Positions 28,081-35,855 of a stretch of 64,000 bases of DNA are shown piece after piece; the stretch's first letter is position 1; each line of letters begins with the position of its first letter. This stretch comes from Microbispora sp. ZYX-F-249 (lineage in GTDB: Bacteria > Actinomycetota > Actinomycetes > Streptosporangiales > Streptosporangiaceae): contig NZ_JBDJAW010000009.1 of assembly GCF_039649665.1 (NCBI RefSeq), forward strand, positions 62,001 through 126,000. The letters are read 5' to 3'. Position numbers and translations under genes: made by a program. Under the pieces are notes generated by a model, which had not been told where the DNA came from, searched no databases, and saw only the letters and a list, made by a program, of their open reading frames with translations.

Positions 28081-29127
28081 GTGAACCTCGACGAGATCAT
28101 GAGCGAGTACGCGGATCTGGAACTGCGGCTCGCCGACCCCGCCGTGCACGCCGACCAGAGCAAGGCGCGGACGTACGGCAAGCGTTACGCCGTGCTCACG
28201 CCGATCGTCGCGACGTACCGGGAACTCGAGGGCGTACGGCAGGACCTCGCGGCCGCGCGCGAACTCGCGGCGGAGGACCCGGCGTTCGCGGAGGAGGCGG
28301 CGGAGCTGGAGGGCCGCATCCCGGTGCTGGAGGAGAAGCTCACCCGTCTGCTGGTCCCGCGCGACCCGAACGACGACAAGGACGTCATCATGGAGATCAA
28401 GGCGGGCGAGGGCGGCCAGGAGTCCGCTCTGTTCGCCGGAGACCTCCTGCGGATGTACCTCAGGTACGCCGAGCGGATCGGCTACAAGACCGAGATCATC
28501 GACGCGCAGCACTCCGACCTCGGCGGCTACAAGGACGTCACCGTCGCCATCAAGGGCAGGGAGGGCGTCTGGTCGCGGCTCAAGTTCGAGGGCGGCGTGC
28601 ACCGCGTGCAGCGAGTGCCGGTGACGGAGTCGCAGGGCCGCATCCACACCTCGGCCGCCGGCGTGCTCGTCTATCCCGAGGCCGAGGAGGTCGACGTCCA
28701 GATCGACCCCAACGACCTGCGCATCGACGTGTTCCGCTCCAGCGGCCCCGGCGGCCAGAGCGTCAACACCACCGACTCGGCGGTGCGGATCACCCACCTG
28801 CCGACGGGCGTCGTCGTCTCGTGCCAGAACGAGAAGAGCCAGCTCCAGAACAAGGAGTCGGCGCTGCGCATCCTGCGCGCCCGGCTGCTCGTGATGGCGC
28901 AGGAGGAGGCCGAGGCGGCCGCGATGGCCGAGCGCAAGTCGCAGGTGCGTACGGTCGACCGCTCCGAGCGGATCCGCACCTACAACTTCCCGGAGAACCG
29001 CATTTCGGATCACCGGGTCGGCTTCAAGGCCTACAACCTGGATCAAGTCCTGGACGGCGATCTCGACGCGGTGATACAGGCTTTGCTCGACGCCGAACTC
29101 GCGGAGAAACTGGCCGCTCATTCGTGA
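28081..29127 (+). CDS. prfA: Peptide chain release factor 1
   Basis: 348 residues; reads UAA and UAG stops. The tripeptide anticodon region is [14 protein letters not shown] (about residues 179-192, PVT in place of the usual PxT form). The peptidyl-tRNA hydrolysis motif is [14 protein letters not shown] (GGQ at about 223-225). The Gln of GGQ is the target of PrmC, encoded next. The N-terminal helical domain (about 1-100) is normal. GTG start at 28081 with GAGGAGC upstream. It is in line with rpmE and prmC. Confidence 0.95.
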   Translation: MNLDEIMSEYADLELRLADPAVHADQSKARTYGKRYAVLTPIVATYRELEGVRQDLAAARELAAEDPAFAEEAAELEGRIPVLEEKLTRLLVPRDPNDDKDVIMEIKAGEGGQESALFAGDLLRMYLRYAERIGYKTEIIDAQHSDLGGYKDVTVAIKGREGVWSRLKFEGGVHRVQRVPVTESQGRIHTSAAGVLVYPEAEEVDVQIDPNDLRIDVFRSSGPGGQSVNTTDSAVRITHLPTGVVVSCQNEKSQLQNKESALRILRARLLVMAQEEAEAAAMAERKSQVRTVDRSERIRTYNFPENRISDHRVGFKAYNLDQVLDGDLDAVIQALLDAELAEKLAAHS

Positions 29128-29271
29128 GCCGATCGCGAGCCTGATGAGGGGACGATGGGAGAAGCGGTGATGGACGTGGGTCCGCAGACGAGCGTGGGCC
29201 GTCCCGGCGGCCGGCCCGCGCACGACCGACGATCCCCAGGCCACGCCGCGACAACCGTGCCGTAAGAGACA

Positions 29272-30126
29272 ATGACCTTCCTGCTCGACGAAATCGCCCT
29301 CGCCACCGCCCGGCTCGCCGAGGCGGGAGTGCCGTCACCGCGAACGGACGCCGAGGAGATCGCGGCCTTCGTGCACGGCGTGCCGCGCGGCATGCTGCAC
29401 ACGGTCAAGGACGCCGACTTCGACGCGCGGTTCTGGGAGGGCGTCGCCCGGCGCGAGGCGCGCGAGCCCCTGCAGCACATCACCGGCCGGGCCTACTTCC
29501 GCTACCTCTCCCTCGAGGTGGGCCCGGGCGTGTTCGTGCCCAGGCCGGAGACCGAGGTGGTGGCCGGCTGGGCGATCGACCGGCTCCGTGAGATGGACGT
29601 CGCATCCCCCGTCGTGGTCGACCTCGGCACCGGTTCCGGGGCCATCGCGCTGTCGATCGCCCAGGAGGTCGCGCTGGCGCAGGTGCACGCCGTCGAGATC
29701 GACCCCGTGGCGTACGGCTGGGCCAAGCGCAACATCCTCGAACACGGGCAGGGCCGCACCACCCTGCATCCCGAGGACCTCGCCGACTGCCTGCCCGAGC
29801 TGAACGGCCAGGTGGACCTGGTCATCTCCAATCCGCCGTACATCCCGCCCGGAGCGATCCCGCGCGATCCCGAGGTGCGCGACTACGATCCCTCCCGCGC
29901 CCTGTACGGGTCGGGTGAGGACGGACTGGACGAGGTGCGGGCCGTCGAGCGCACGGCGCGGCGGCTGCTGCGGCCGGGCGGGTTCGCCGTGGTCGAGCAC
30001 GCCGACCAGCAGGGCAACGCCGTGTACTGGCTCTTCTCCGAGGAGAACGGCTGGCGCGACGTGCGGTTGCGCCAGGACCTGACCGGCCGGGACCGGTTCG
30101 TCACGGCGCGGCTGAGCCAGGACTGA
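29272..30126 (+). CDS. prmC: Release factor glutamine N5-methyltransferase
   Basis: 284 residues; methylates the Gln of the GGQ loop of release factors using S-adenosylmethionine. The N-terminal helical substrate domain is at about 1-75. The SAM-binding motif is VVDLGTGSGAIALSIA (about residues 114-129), and the catalytic NPPY loop is VISNPPYIPP (about 184-193). ATG start at 29272; the region just upstream (CGTAAGAGACA) contains no good ribosome site, so it may be leaderless or have a weak site. The stop is followed after 66 bp by tsaC. Confidence 0.94.
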   Translation: MTFLLDEIALATARLAEAGVPSPRTDAEEIAAFVHGVPRGMLHTVKDADFDARFWEGVARREAREPLQHITGRAYFRYLSLEVGPGVFVPRPETEVVAGWAIDRLREMDVASPVVVDLGTGSGAIALSIAQEVALAQVHAVEIDPVAYGWAKRNILEHGQGRTTLHPEDLADCLPELNGQVDLVISNPPYIPPGAIPRDPEVRDYDPSRALYGSGEDGLDEVRAVERTARRLLRPGGFAVVEHADQQGNAVYWLFSEENGWRDVRLRQDLTGRDRFVTARLSQD

Positions 30127-30192
30127 CCCGAACGGCCCGGCGAGCGGTCAGGTGGCGGCTGAGCCGGGCGGAACACGTGGAAGGATGACTTC

Positions 30193-30840
30193 GTGAGCCG
30201 ACGGTTTGACTGTGCCGACCAGATCGAGCGGATGACCGGACTGGCGGAGGCGACCGCGGCGGTACGGCGGGGCGAGCTCGTGGTGCTGCCCACCGACACC
30301 GTCTACGGGGTCGGTGCCGACGCCTTCACCCCTTCCGCCGTCAACGCGCTGCTGGAGGCGAAGGGCCGGGGCAGGGACATACCCGTGCCGGTCCTCGTGG
30401 GCACCGTACGCGCCGCCAACGCGCTCGTGGAGAGCCTCGGGACGTACGGGCAGGACCTGGTGGACACCTTCTGGCCCGGGCCGCTCACGCTCATTCTGAG
30501 GGCCAACCGGTCGCTGTCGTGGGACCTCGGCGACGCCAAGGGAACGGTCGCCGTCCGCATGCCGCTGCACCCGGTCGCGCTGGATCTCCTCAAGGAGACG
30601 GGCCCGATGGCGGTCTCCAGCGCCAACCGGTCCGGCAACCCGGCGGCCACCACGGCCGACGAGGCCGAAGAGCAGCTCGGGGACTCGGTGGACGTGTACC
30701 TCGACGGCGGCCCCTGCGAGGACACCGTGCCGTCCACGATCGTCGACCTGACCACCGCCGTGCCCCGGGTGCTGCGCAAGGGCGCGATCCCGGTGGACAA
30801 GATCCGCAACCTCGTCGGGTACCTCGCGACCGAGGAATGA
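30193..30840 (+). CDS. tsaC: L-threonylcarbamoyladenylate synthase (Sua5/YciO/YrdC)
   Basis: 215 residues; makes threonylcarbamoyl-AMP from threonine, bicarbonate and ATP for the t6A37 tRNA modification. The YrdC domain is complete: ELVVLPTDTVYGVGADAF (about residues 28-45), the basic KGRGRDIPVPVLVG, and VRMPLHPVALDLLKETGPMAVSSANRSGNPA. It lacks the C-terminal Sua5 domain, so it is the short TsaC-type form. GTG start with GGAAGGA upstream. Next to prfA-prmC it belongs to a translation-related group. Confidence 0.93.
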   Translation: MSRRFDCADQIERMTGLAEATAAVRRGELVVLPTDTVYGVGADAFTPSAVNALLEAKGRGRDIPVPVLVGTVRAANALVESLGTYGQDLVDTFWPGPLTLILRANRSLSWDLGDAKGTVAVRMPLHPVALDLLKETGPMAVSSANRSGNPAATTADEAEEQLGDSVDVYLDGGPCEDTVPSTIVDLTTAVPRVLRKGAIPVDKIRNLVGYLATEE

Positions 30841-30984
30841 CCGGGATCCGGGCGCACGTCTCATGCTGTGAGACAACGCCGCGGCCCTGACCAGGGTGAT
30901 CGATGCCGTCTGGCTATCGGGCTTCTTTACTGATGCCGCCCCGGCTACCGTGAAGTGCGCCGATATCTCTGTGGAGGCGCGCCG

Positions 30985-33690
30985 ATGGCCAAGCTCGACG
31001 GGATGGATCCGAAGCTCGTCCGTGAGTTGCTGGCGGGGGTTCAGCACGCCGCGCGGCAGATGGACGGCATCGAGGCCCGGGTGAGTCAGTTGACGCGCAC
31101 GGCCGGCGTCTCCGTGCATGTGACCCACCGGCCTTCACAGGTCGCCGACGCGTGCTCGGCCATGGTCAAGGACGTCACGAACCGTGTGGTCCTGCTGGAG
31201 AAGAAGGAGAAACAGCAGAGCGCGGGCAAGGCGCCCACGGCCAACGCCTCGTTCACCGAGGAGAGGGACACCACCGCGCCCGCGGACGATCCGGCGCCGA
31301 AGCCCGGCACACAGGGCGACAAGACCGACAAGGGCGACGCCAAGCCCGATCACAAGGCGGACCACAAGCCCGATCACAAGCCCGATCACAAGGCCGACGC
31401 GAAGACGGACGACCACAAGGCCGACGGCAAGGCGGACACGAAGCCCGAGGGCACGTCCGAGGGGAAGGCGGGTCACGAGAGGCAGGACGCTCCCCGCTCG
31501 TCGTCGTCCGGGAACGTTTCGGGCGATTCCGGCGCGGCCGGGAAGGGCGAGACCTCCCATCGGGCGCACGGCGCCACGGACGGCGCCAGCCGCGCGAACG
31601 GCGACGGCGGAGGCCGCGGCGTGGCCGAAGGGGAACTCGCGGACAAGCCCCGCCACACGGTCGAGGGCTCCCTCGCCCAGATGCCCGCCTCGACGCACGG
31701 CCCCGCCCACGCCGCCGACGACGGTGGTACGGCGACCCGCACGGGCGCGGGAGCCGGCTCCGAGACGGCCCAGGGCGCGGGCATCCGCCAGGTGCAGCAG
31801 CCCGCCGGCCCGGGTCAGCCCGTCGGCGAGGGTCCGGCCGCGAGCCAGAACCAGCCCGTCGGCGCCGGGCAGGGCGCGGGCCACGACCAGGGTGCGGGCC
31901 AGGCGCAGCCGGTCGGCGACGGCCAGGGCGCCGGTCAGAACCAGTCCGCCGCCCAGCACCAACCCGTGGCCCAGGGGCAGGACCAGAGTCCGGGGCAGGG
32001 TGCGCCGGCCGGTTCCAAGGCGGCCGGGGAGCAGCCCTCCACGGGTGGCAACGACTCACAGTTCTACGACACCCCCGGCAAGGATCACCCGGACGACATC
32101 GACCCGGCCGGCCGGCATGTGGCCGTCGTCGACGGTGTCAAGGTCGTCAGCACGCCGATGAACCAGCCCAGCGCCGAGTACATCCAATGGCTGAACGAGC
32201 ACATGCAGGACGTCCAGCCGATGGATGTCCCCAGCGTGGACGCACAGACGGTGAGCGACGGCGGCGCGCACCCGGATGGGCCGCCCGGGTTGGTGCCGCC
32301 CGCCGAGCCGACCAACCCCGCGGCGAAGCAGCCTCCGCAACCGGGTCTCGCGCCGGGCGATCCCATGGGCGCCTATGTCGGCACGCCCGCCGACAACCTG
32401 TCGGGTGAGCCGTACGGCCCGGGCGACCAGAGCGCAGCACAGGGCAGTCCGGCGGCCCACAACGCGGTGACCGCGAGCGCCGGCGGTCACGCGTACACGG
32501 GTGACACAGCGGTGAGCGGTACGGCGATCAATGCCGCGCAGCCGGCGGCGACGACCGAAGCCACCCCGGCGGCCACCGTGCCTCCGGCGGGGGCGCCCGC
32601 TACCAGTACGGCCGACACGACCAGTACGGCGGTCGGTGCGGTGCATCCGGTGGATACTGCCGGTGCGAGTGGCACCGGGCAGGCGGCTGCTACGGCCGCG
32701 ACGGCCACGGGCACCGCCCATCCGGCGACGGCCGGCGCGGCCACGGGGGCCGCGCCTCCGGCGGGCACGGCAGGTGCCACGGGTGTGGCGGACGCGGCTC
32801 CTGCGGCACCGGGTGGAACGGGTACGGCGACGGGCGCTTTGCAGGCGGTGGACGGCTCCGCCAGCGGGGCCGGCCAGGCGGCGGGTGCGACCGGCACGGC
32901 GACCGGCACCCTGCATGCGGCGGGCCCGGCGGCCGGGCACGGCCAGGCGGCCGGAACGGTGGGAGCCACCGCCGCGACGGGCACCGGCGGGGATGGCACG
33001 ACGGACCACGCCGGGAGGATCGGTGCGGGCGACAGGGTCGACGGCGCGGCCGGTGCGAGCGGGCGAGTGTGCGACAACGATGCCGCCACGGGCACGACGG
33101 GCGTGGCTCGGGAGGGCGCGGGCACGTATGGCACGGGCACGCACGGCCCCGGAACTCATACCCCGGGTGCTCATGCCCCAGGTACTCATGGCGCGGGCGC
33201 CCAGGGCGCGGGCAGTCATGGGATGGTGCATGGGCCGGGAACGCACGGTGCCGGGACACATGCCCCGAGTGCGCATAGCCCGAGTGCGCATGGACAGAGC
33301 GCGCATAGTCCGAGTGCGCACGGTCTGAGCGCGTATGGCGTGGACATGCATGACTCGGCGGTCGACGGGATGGCGGGGACGCCGGATGCGGGCCCACGTC
33401 CCGATCCCCGATCGCCCGCTGCCGCGCAGCCCGAAGACATGCGGCCCGGAGACATGCGGCCCGGAGACATGCGGCCCGGAGACGTGCTCAACCACCCCGC
33501 GCGCCACTCCCACGGCGAGGGCGCACCGCGCATGCGCCCGGATCACCATCGCGACTTCGGGCCGGTGGACACGCCGGACATTCCCGTCCCGGAAAGGGAG
33601 TGGGGCAAGGACGACTGGGTGGACAGGAAGGTCCAGCCCGACAGGCGCGACGAGGTTGTCGAGATCCGTACGCCGGATTCGGAGAAGTGA
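30985..33690 (+). CDS. Large low-complexity repeat protein with short helical N-terminus; first gene of a three-gene cassette
   Basis: 901 residues, function unknown. Residues 1 to about 75 (KLDGMDPKLVRELLAGVQHAARQMDGI ... ADACSAMVKDVTNRVVLLEKKE) form two predicted amphipathic helices, like small type VII secretion-type helical hairpins; that likeness is only of shape. Then come Lys/His/Asp repeats (about 118-152, HKPDHKPDHKAD), a Gln/Gly/Ala tract (about 262-338), a better-mixed island (about 355-470, DTPGKDHPDDIDPAGRHVAVVDGVKVVS), an Ala/Thr/Gly/Pro stretch (about 485-700), a His every four or five residues (about 712-790), three RPGDM units (about 818-834) and an acidic-basic tail. No signal peptide or membrane helix. 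ATG 30985 has GGAGG at good spacing. The next ORF overlaps or nearly touches its stop. Confidence 0.7.
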   Translation: MAKLDGMDPKLVRELLAGVQHAARQMDGIEARVSQLTRTAGVSVHVTHRPSQVADACSAMVKDVTNRVVLLEKKEKQQSAGKAPTANASFTEERDTTAPADDPAPKPGTQGDKTDKGDAKPDHKADHKPDHKPDHKADAKTDDHKADGKADTKPEGTSEGKAGHERQDAPRSSSSGNVSGDSGAAGKGETSHRAHGATDGASRANGDGGGRGVAEGELADKPRHTVEGSLAQMPASTHGPAHAADDGGTATRTGAGAGSETAQGAGIRQVQQPAGPGQPVGEGPAASQNQPVGAGQGAGHDQGAGQAQPVGDGQGAGQNQSAAQHQPVAQGQDQSPGQGAPAGSKAAGEQPSTGGNDSQFYDTPGKDHPDDIDPAGRHVAVVDGVKVVSTPMNQPSAEYIQWLNEHMQDVQPMDVPSVDAQTVSDGGAHPDGPPGLVPPAEPTNPAAKQPPQPGLAPGDPMGAYVGTPADNLSGEPYGPGDQSAAQGSPAAHNAVTASAGGHAYTGDTAVSGTAINAAQPAATTEATPAATVPPAGAPATSTADTTSTAVGAVHPVDTAGASGTGQAAATAATATGTAHPATAGAATGAAPPAGTAGATGVADAAPAAPGGTGTATGALQAVDGSASGAGQAAGATGTATGTLHAAGPAAGHGQAAGTVGATAATGTGGDGTTDHAGRIGAGDRVDGAAGASGRVCDNDAATGTTGVAREGAGTYGTGTHGPGTHTPGAHAPGTHGAGAQGAGSHGMVHGPGTHGAGTHAPSAHSPSAHGQSAHSPSAHGLSAYGVDMHDSAVDGMAGTPDAGPRPDPRSPAAAQPEDMRPGDMRPGDMRPGDVLNHPARHSHGEGAPRMRPDHHRDFGPVDTPDIPVPEREWGKDDWVDRKVQPDRRDEVVEIRTPDSEK
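33436..33480 (+). repeat. Three perfect 15-bp tandem repeats inside the large cassette gene
   Basis: Unit GACATGCGGCCCGGA at 33436-33450, 33451-33465 and 33466-33480, followed by a partial fourth (GACGTG). The units are in frame and encode repeated DMRPG. Exact identity points to recent slippage and possible length variation between strains. Confidence 0.85.
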
Positions 33691-33692
33691 GC

Positions 33693-33839
33693 GTGCCAGC
33701 ACGAGCGACACCGCCTGGGCGGGGCGCGGTGTGGGGCGACCGGCCGAGCAGTGCCGGTGGGAATCCCACCGGCATCTCCGCCGCAGGGCATGCGACGACC
33801 AATGCCGGCATTCTCGCCGGTTTCGCACAGGAGGCGTGA
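33693..33839 (+). CDS. Small cassette protein of about 48 residues, unknown function
   Basis: Encodes PARATPPGRGAVWGDRP, then a Ser/Gly/Ala/Thr-rich second half ending AGILAGFAQEA. I support it as a gene because of spacing: GGAGAA lies six bases before GTG 33693, an alternative GTG 33687 overlaps the previous stop as GTGA, and its own stop overlaps a GTG of the next gene in the same way. No motif is recognisable. It could be a secreted small partner or simply a coupling ORF. Confidence 0.45.
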   Translation: MPARATPPGRGAVWGDRPSSAGGNPTGISAAGHATTNAGILAGFAQEA

Positions 33840-33841
33840 TC

Positions 33842-34231
33842 GTGAGCTTTGTCGACCCGCCGGCGCCCACTCCGCTGCAGCCGGGGGAGACCCCGCCGGC
33901 GCCGTCGAGCACCGACCTGCTCTCGCCCGGCGGGCAGCCGACGGGATGGGTGTTCAACCCGGAATACCAGAAGCTCGTGGACCTGTGGCTGCAGGTGGTC
34001 CCGCTGATGGACCAGCTCACCAAGTCCCTGGACAAGCCATACGAGATGGCGCGGAGCAGGGACGTGTGGGACGCTCCGGTCGCCGGCCGGTATGTGCAGG
34101 ACATCGCCGAATGGCGCAACCGGCTCGGCATGTACCGCCAGGCGGTGCTGACGGCGATCAGCGACCAGGCGGCCGACACGCCGCGCTGGATTCCGAGCAA
34201 ATCGGGTGCACCGCACGCCTTCACCTCCTGA
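33842..34231 (+). CDS. Cassette protein of 129 residues with Trp-containing helices, unknown function
   Basis: The Pro-rich first 45 residues (DPPAPTPLQPGETPPAPSS) are followed by a helical part: NPEYQKLVDLWLQVVPLMDQLTKSLDKPYEMARSRDVWDAP, then RYVQDIAEWRNRLGMYRQAVLTAISDQA. Two long amphipathic helices with Trp at a turn (VWDAP) recall WXG100-type proteins in form, but no exact WxG is present. No signal peptide or membrane segment. GTG 33842 has AGGAGG seven bases upstream; GTG 33836 overlaps the preceding stop. It ends the three-gene chain; next comes a tandem-repeat region. Confidence 0.65.
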   Translation: MSFVDPPAPTPLQPGETPPAPSSTDLLSPGGQPTGWVFNPEYQKLVDLWLQVVPLMDQLTKSLDKPYEMARSRDVWDAPVAGRYVQDIAEWRNRLGMYRQAVLTAISDQAADTPRWIPSKSGAPHAFTS

Positions 34232-34339
34232 TACGCCGCCCACGCGATCAATGGTCGGGGAGCGGAGCGGAAGGGAGCGAGGACCGCAGCGAAGGCCCAG
34301 CGGAGCGGGCTTCGCGAGGACCGGAGGTTCCTTCCGGCG

Positions 34340-34443
34340 CAGTGACCGACCCGCTCAACGCTCGGCAGTGACCGACCCGCTCAAGTCTGGTCAATGACTG
34401 ACCCGCTCAAGGCTCGTCAGTGACCGACTCGCGCAGGGGGTCA
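34340..34443 (+). repeat. Four 26-bp tandem repeats upstream of the SHMT gene
   Basis: Units at 34340-34365, 34366-34391, 34392-34417 and 34418-34443. The shared core is TGACCGACCCGCTCA, with TGACTGACCCGCTCA in unit 3 and a diverged unit 4. The 26-bp period is not a multiple of three, so it is not a protein repeat. The rest of the 34232-34529 gap holds a purine-rich stretch with repeated GAGCG words (34258-34320) and no gene. Confidence 0.85.
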
Positions 34444-34529
34444 CGGCGACCCACTACGGCACGGGAGTGCGGTTGTCTGGGCGGTCTACTCTTGGAGCGA
34501 AGACCGCCACCGGATTGTGAGTCGGTCCA

Positions 34530-35792
34530 ATGGACAGTTCGGAGCCGTTCTACGGGCCCGATTTCGCCCGGCTCGCCGCGCAGGACCCGGACATCGCCCA
34601 GGTGCTGCTCGACGAGGTCGCCAGGCTGCGCGGTGGGCTTCAGCTCATCGCCAGCGAGAACCTGTCCTCGCCCGCCGTCCTCACCGCGCTGGGCTCGGTG
34701 CTGAACGACAAGTACGCCGAGGGCTATCCGGGCCACAGGTATTACGGCGGTTGCGAGGTGGCCGACCGCGCCGAGCAGATCGCCGTGGAGCGGGCCAAGC
34801 GATTGTTCGGGGCCGACCACGTCAACGTGCAGCCCTACAGCGGCACCACGGCCATCCTGGCGGCGTACGCGGCCCTTCTGCAGCCGGGGGACACCGTCCT
34901 CGCGCTCGCTCTGGGACACGGTGGCCACATCGCCCACGGATCCAGGGTCAACTTCTCCGGCAGGTGGTTCCACGTCGTCTCCTACGGCGTGCGGCGGGAC
35001 ACCGAGACGCTCGACTACGACGAGGTAAGGGATCTGGCGCTGCGCCACCGCCCCAAAGTGATCGTCTGCGGGGCCACGGCGTACCCCCGGCGGATCGACT
35101 TCGCCGCGTTCCGCGCCATCGCCGACGAGGCCGGAGCCTGGTTGCTGGCGGACGTCGCCCACGAGATCGGCCTCATGGCCGGCGGGGCCGTTCCGTCGGC
35201 CGTGCCGTACGCGGACGTCGTGACCTTCACGACCCACAAGTCGCTGCGCGGCCCGCGTGGGGGAGGCGTGCTGTGCACCGGCGAACTCGCGCCGGAGATC
35301 GACCGGGCGGTGTTCCCCTTCAGCCAGGGCGGGCCGTTGATGCACGTGGTCGCGGCAAAGGCGGTGGCGTTCGGCGAGGCGCTGCGCCCCGAGTTCCGGG
35401 CGTACGCCGCGTCGGTGGTGGACAACGCGAAAGCGCTCGCGGAGGGGCTGGCGGCCGAGGGGCTGCGCACGGTGTCGGGCGGCACCGACACCCACCTCGT
35501 GCTGGCCGATCTGCGCGGGACCGGGGTGAGCGGGACGGAGGCGGAACGGCGGTGCGCGGAGGCCGGCATCCTGCTCAACCACAACGCGATCCCGTACGAT
35601 CCGGCGCCCGCGACCGTGACCTCCGGGATCAGGGTCGGCACCCTCTGCGTGACCACTCAGGGCATGGGCCGGGCGGAAATGGCGGACATCGCGTCTCTCG
35701 TCGTCCGGGCCATACGGCAGCCCAGTGCGATAACGTCGATCCTCGAACGGGTAAAGGGGCTGACCGCGACGCATCCGGCATATCCCCGTTAG
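34530..35792 (+). CDS. glyA: Serine hydroxymethyltransferase family protein
   Basis: 420 residues; PLP enzyme family moving one-carbon units between serine and glycine. Conserved features: LIASENLSS, DKYAEGYPGHRYYGGC, DVAHEIGL, the PLP lysine in TFTTHKSLRGPRGGG (about residue 236) and SGIRVGTLCVTTQG. A deviation: the usual NVQPHSGSQAN, whose His stacks on PLP, reads NVQPYSGTTAI. A second SHMT in this rho-atp neighbourhood is common in actinomycetes. It may be a housekeeping SHMT or a specialised paralogue. ATG start, with no strong ribosome site seen. Confidence 0.85.
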   Translation: MDSSEPFYGPDFARLAAQDPDIAQVLLDEVARLRGGLQLIASENLSSPAVLTALGSVLNDKYAEGYPGHRYYGGCEVADRAEQIAVERAKRLFGADHVNVQPYSGTTAILAAYAALLQPGDTVLALALGHGGHIAHGSRVNFSGRWFHVVSYGVRRDTETLDYDEVRDLALRHRPKVIVCGATAYPRRIDFAAFRAIADEAGAWLLADVAHEIGLMAGGAVPSAVPYADVVTFTTHKSLRGPRGGGVLCTGELAPEIDRAVFPFSQGGPLMHVVAAKAVAFGEALRPEFRAYAASVVDNAKALAEGLAAEGLRTVSGGTDTHLVLADLRGTGVSGTEAERRCAEAGILLNHNAIPYDPAPATVTSGIRVGTLCVTTQGMGRAEMADIASLVVRAIRQPSAITSILERVKGLTATHPAYPR

Positions 35793-35855
35793 GGATAGGG
35801 CGATCTATGTCTTTTGCCCGTCACAACCGATCCGCCTATCCAGGAAACTAGGTCC

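Noticed and set aside
31152-32408. Alternative long frames inside the large low-complexity gene.
   Set aside because: Only the 30985 frame has a good ribosome site, a plausible helical start and a stop coupled to the next genes; the others are Arg/Pro-rich shadows.
34258-34320. Purine-rich GAGCG-word stretch considered as a mobile-element end.
   Set aside because: No terminal inverted repeats, target duplication or transposase is present; similar words are common in actinomycete spacers.
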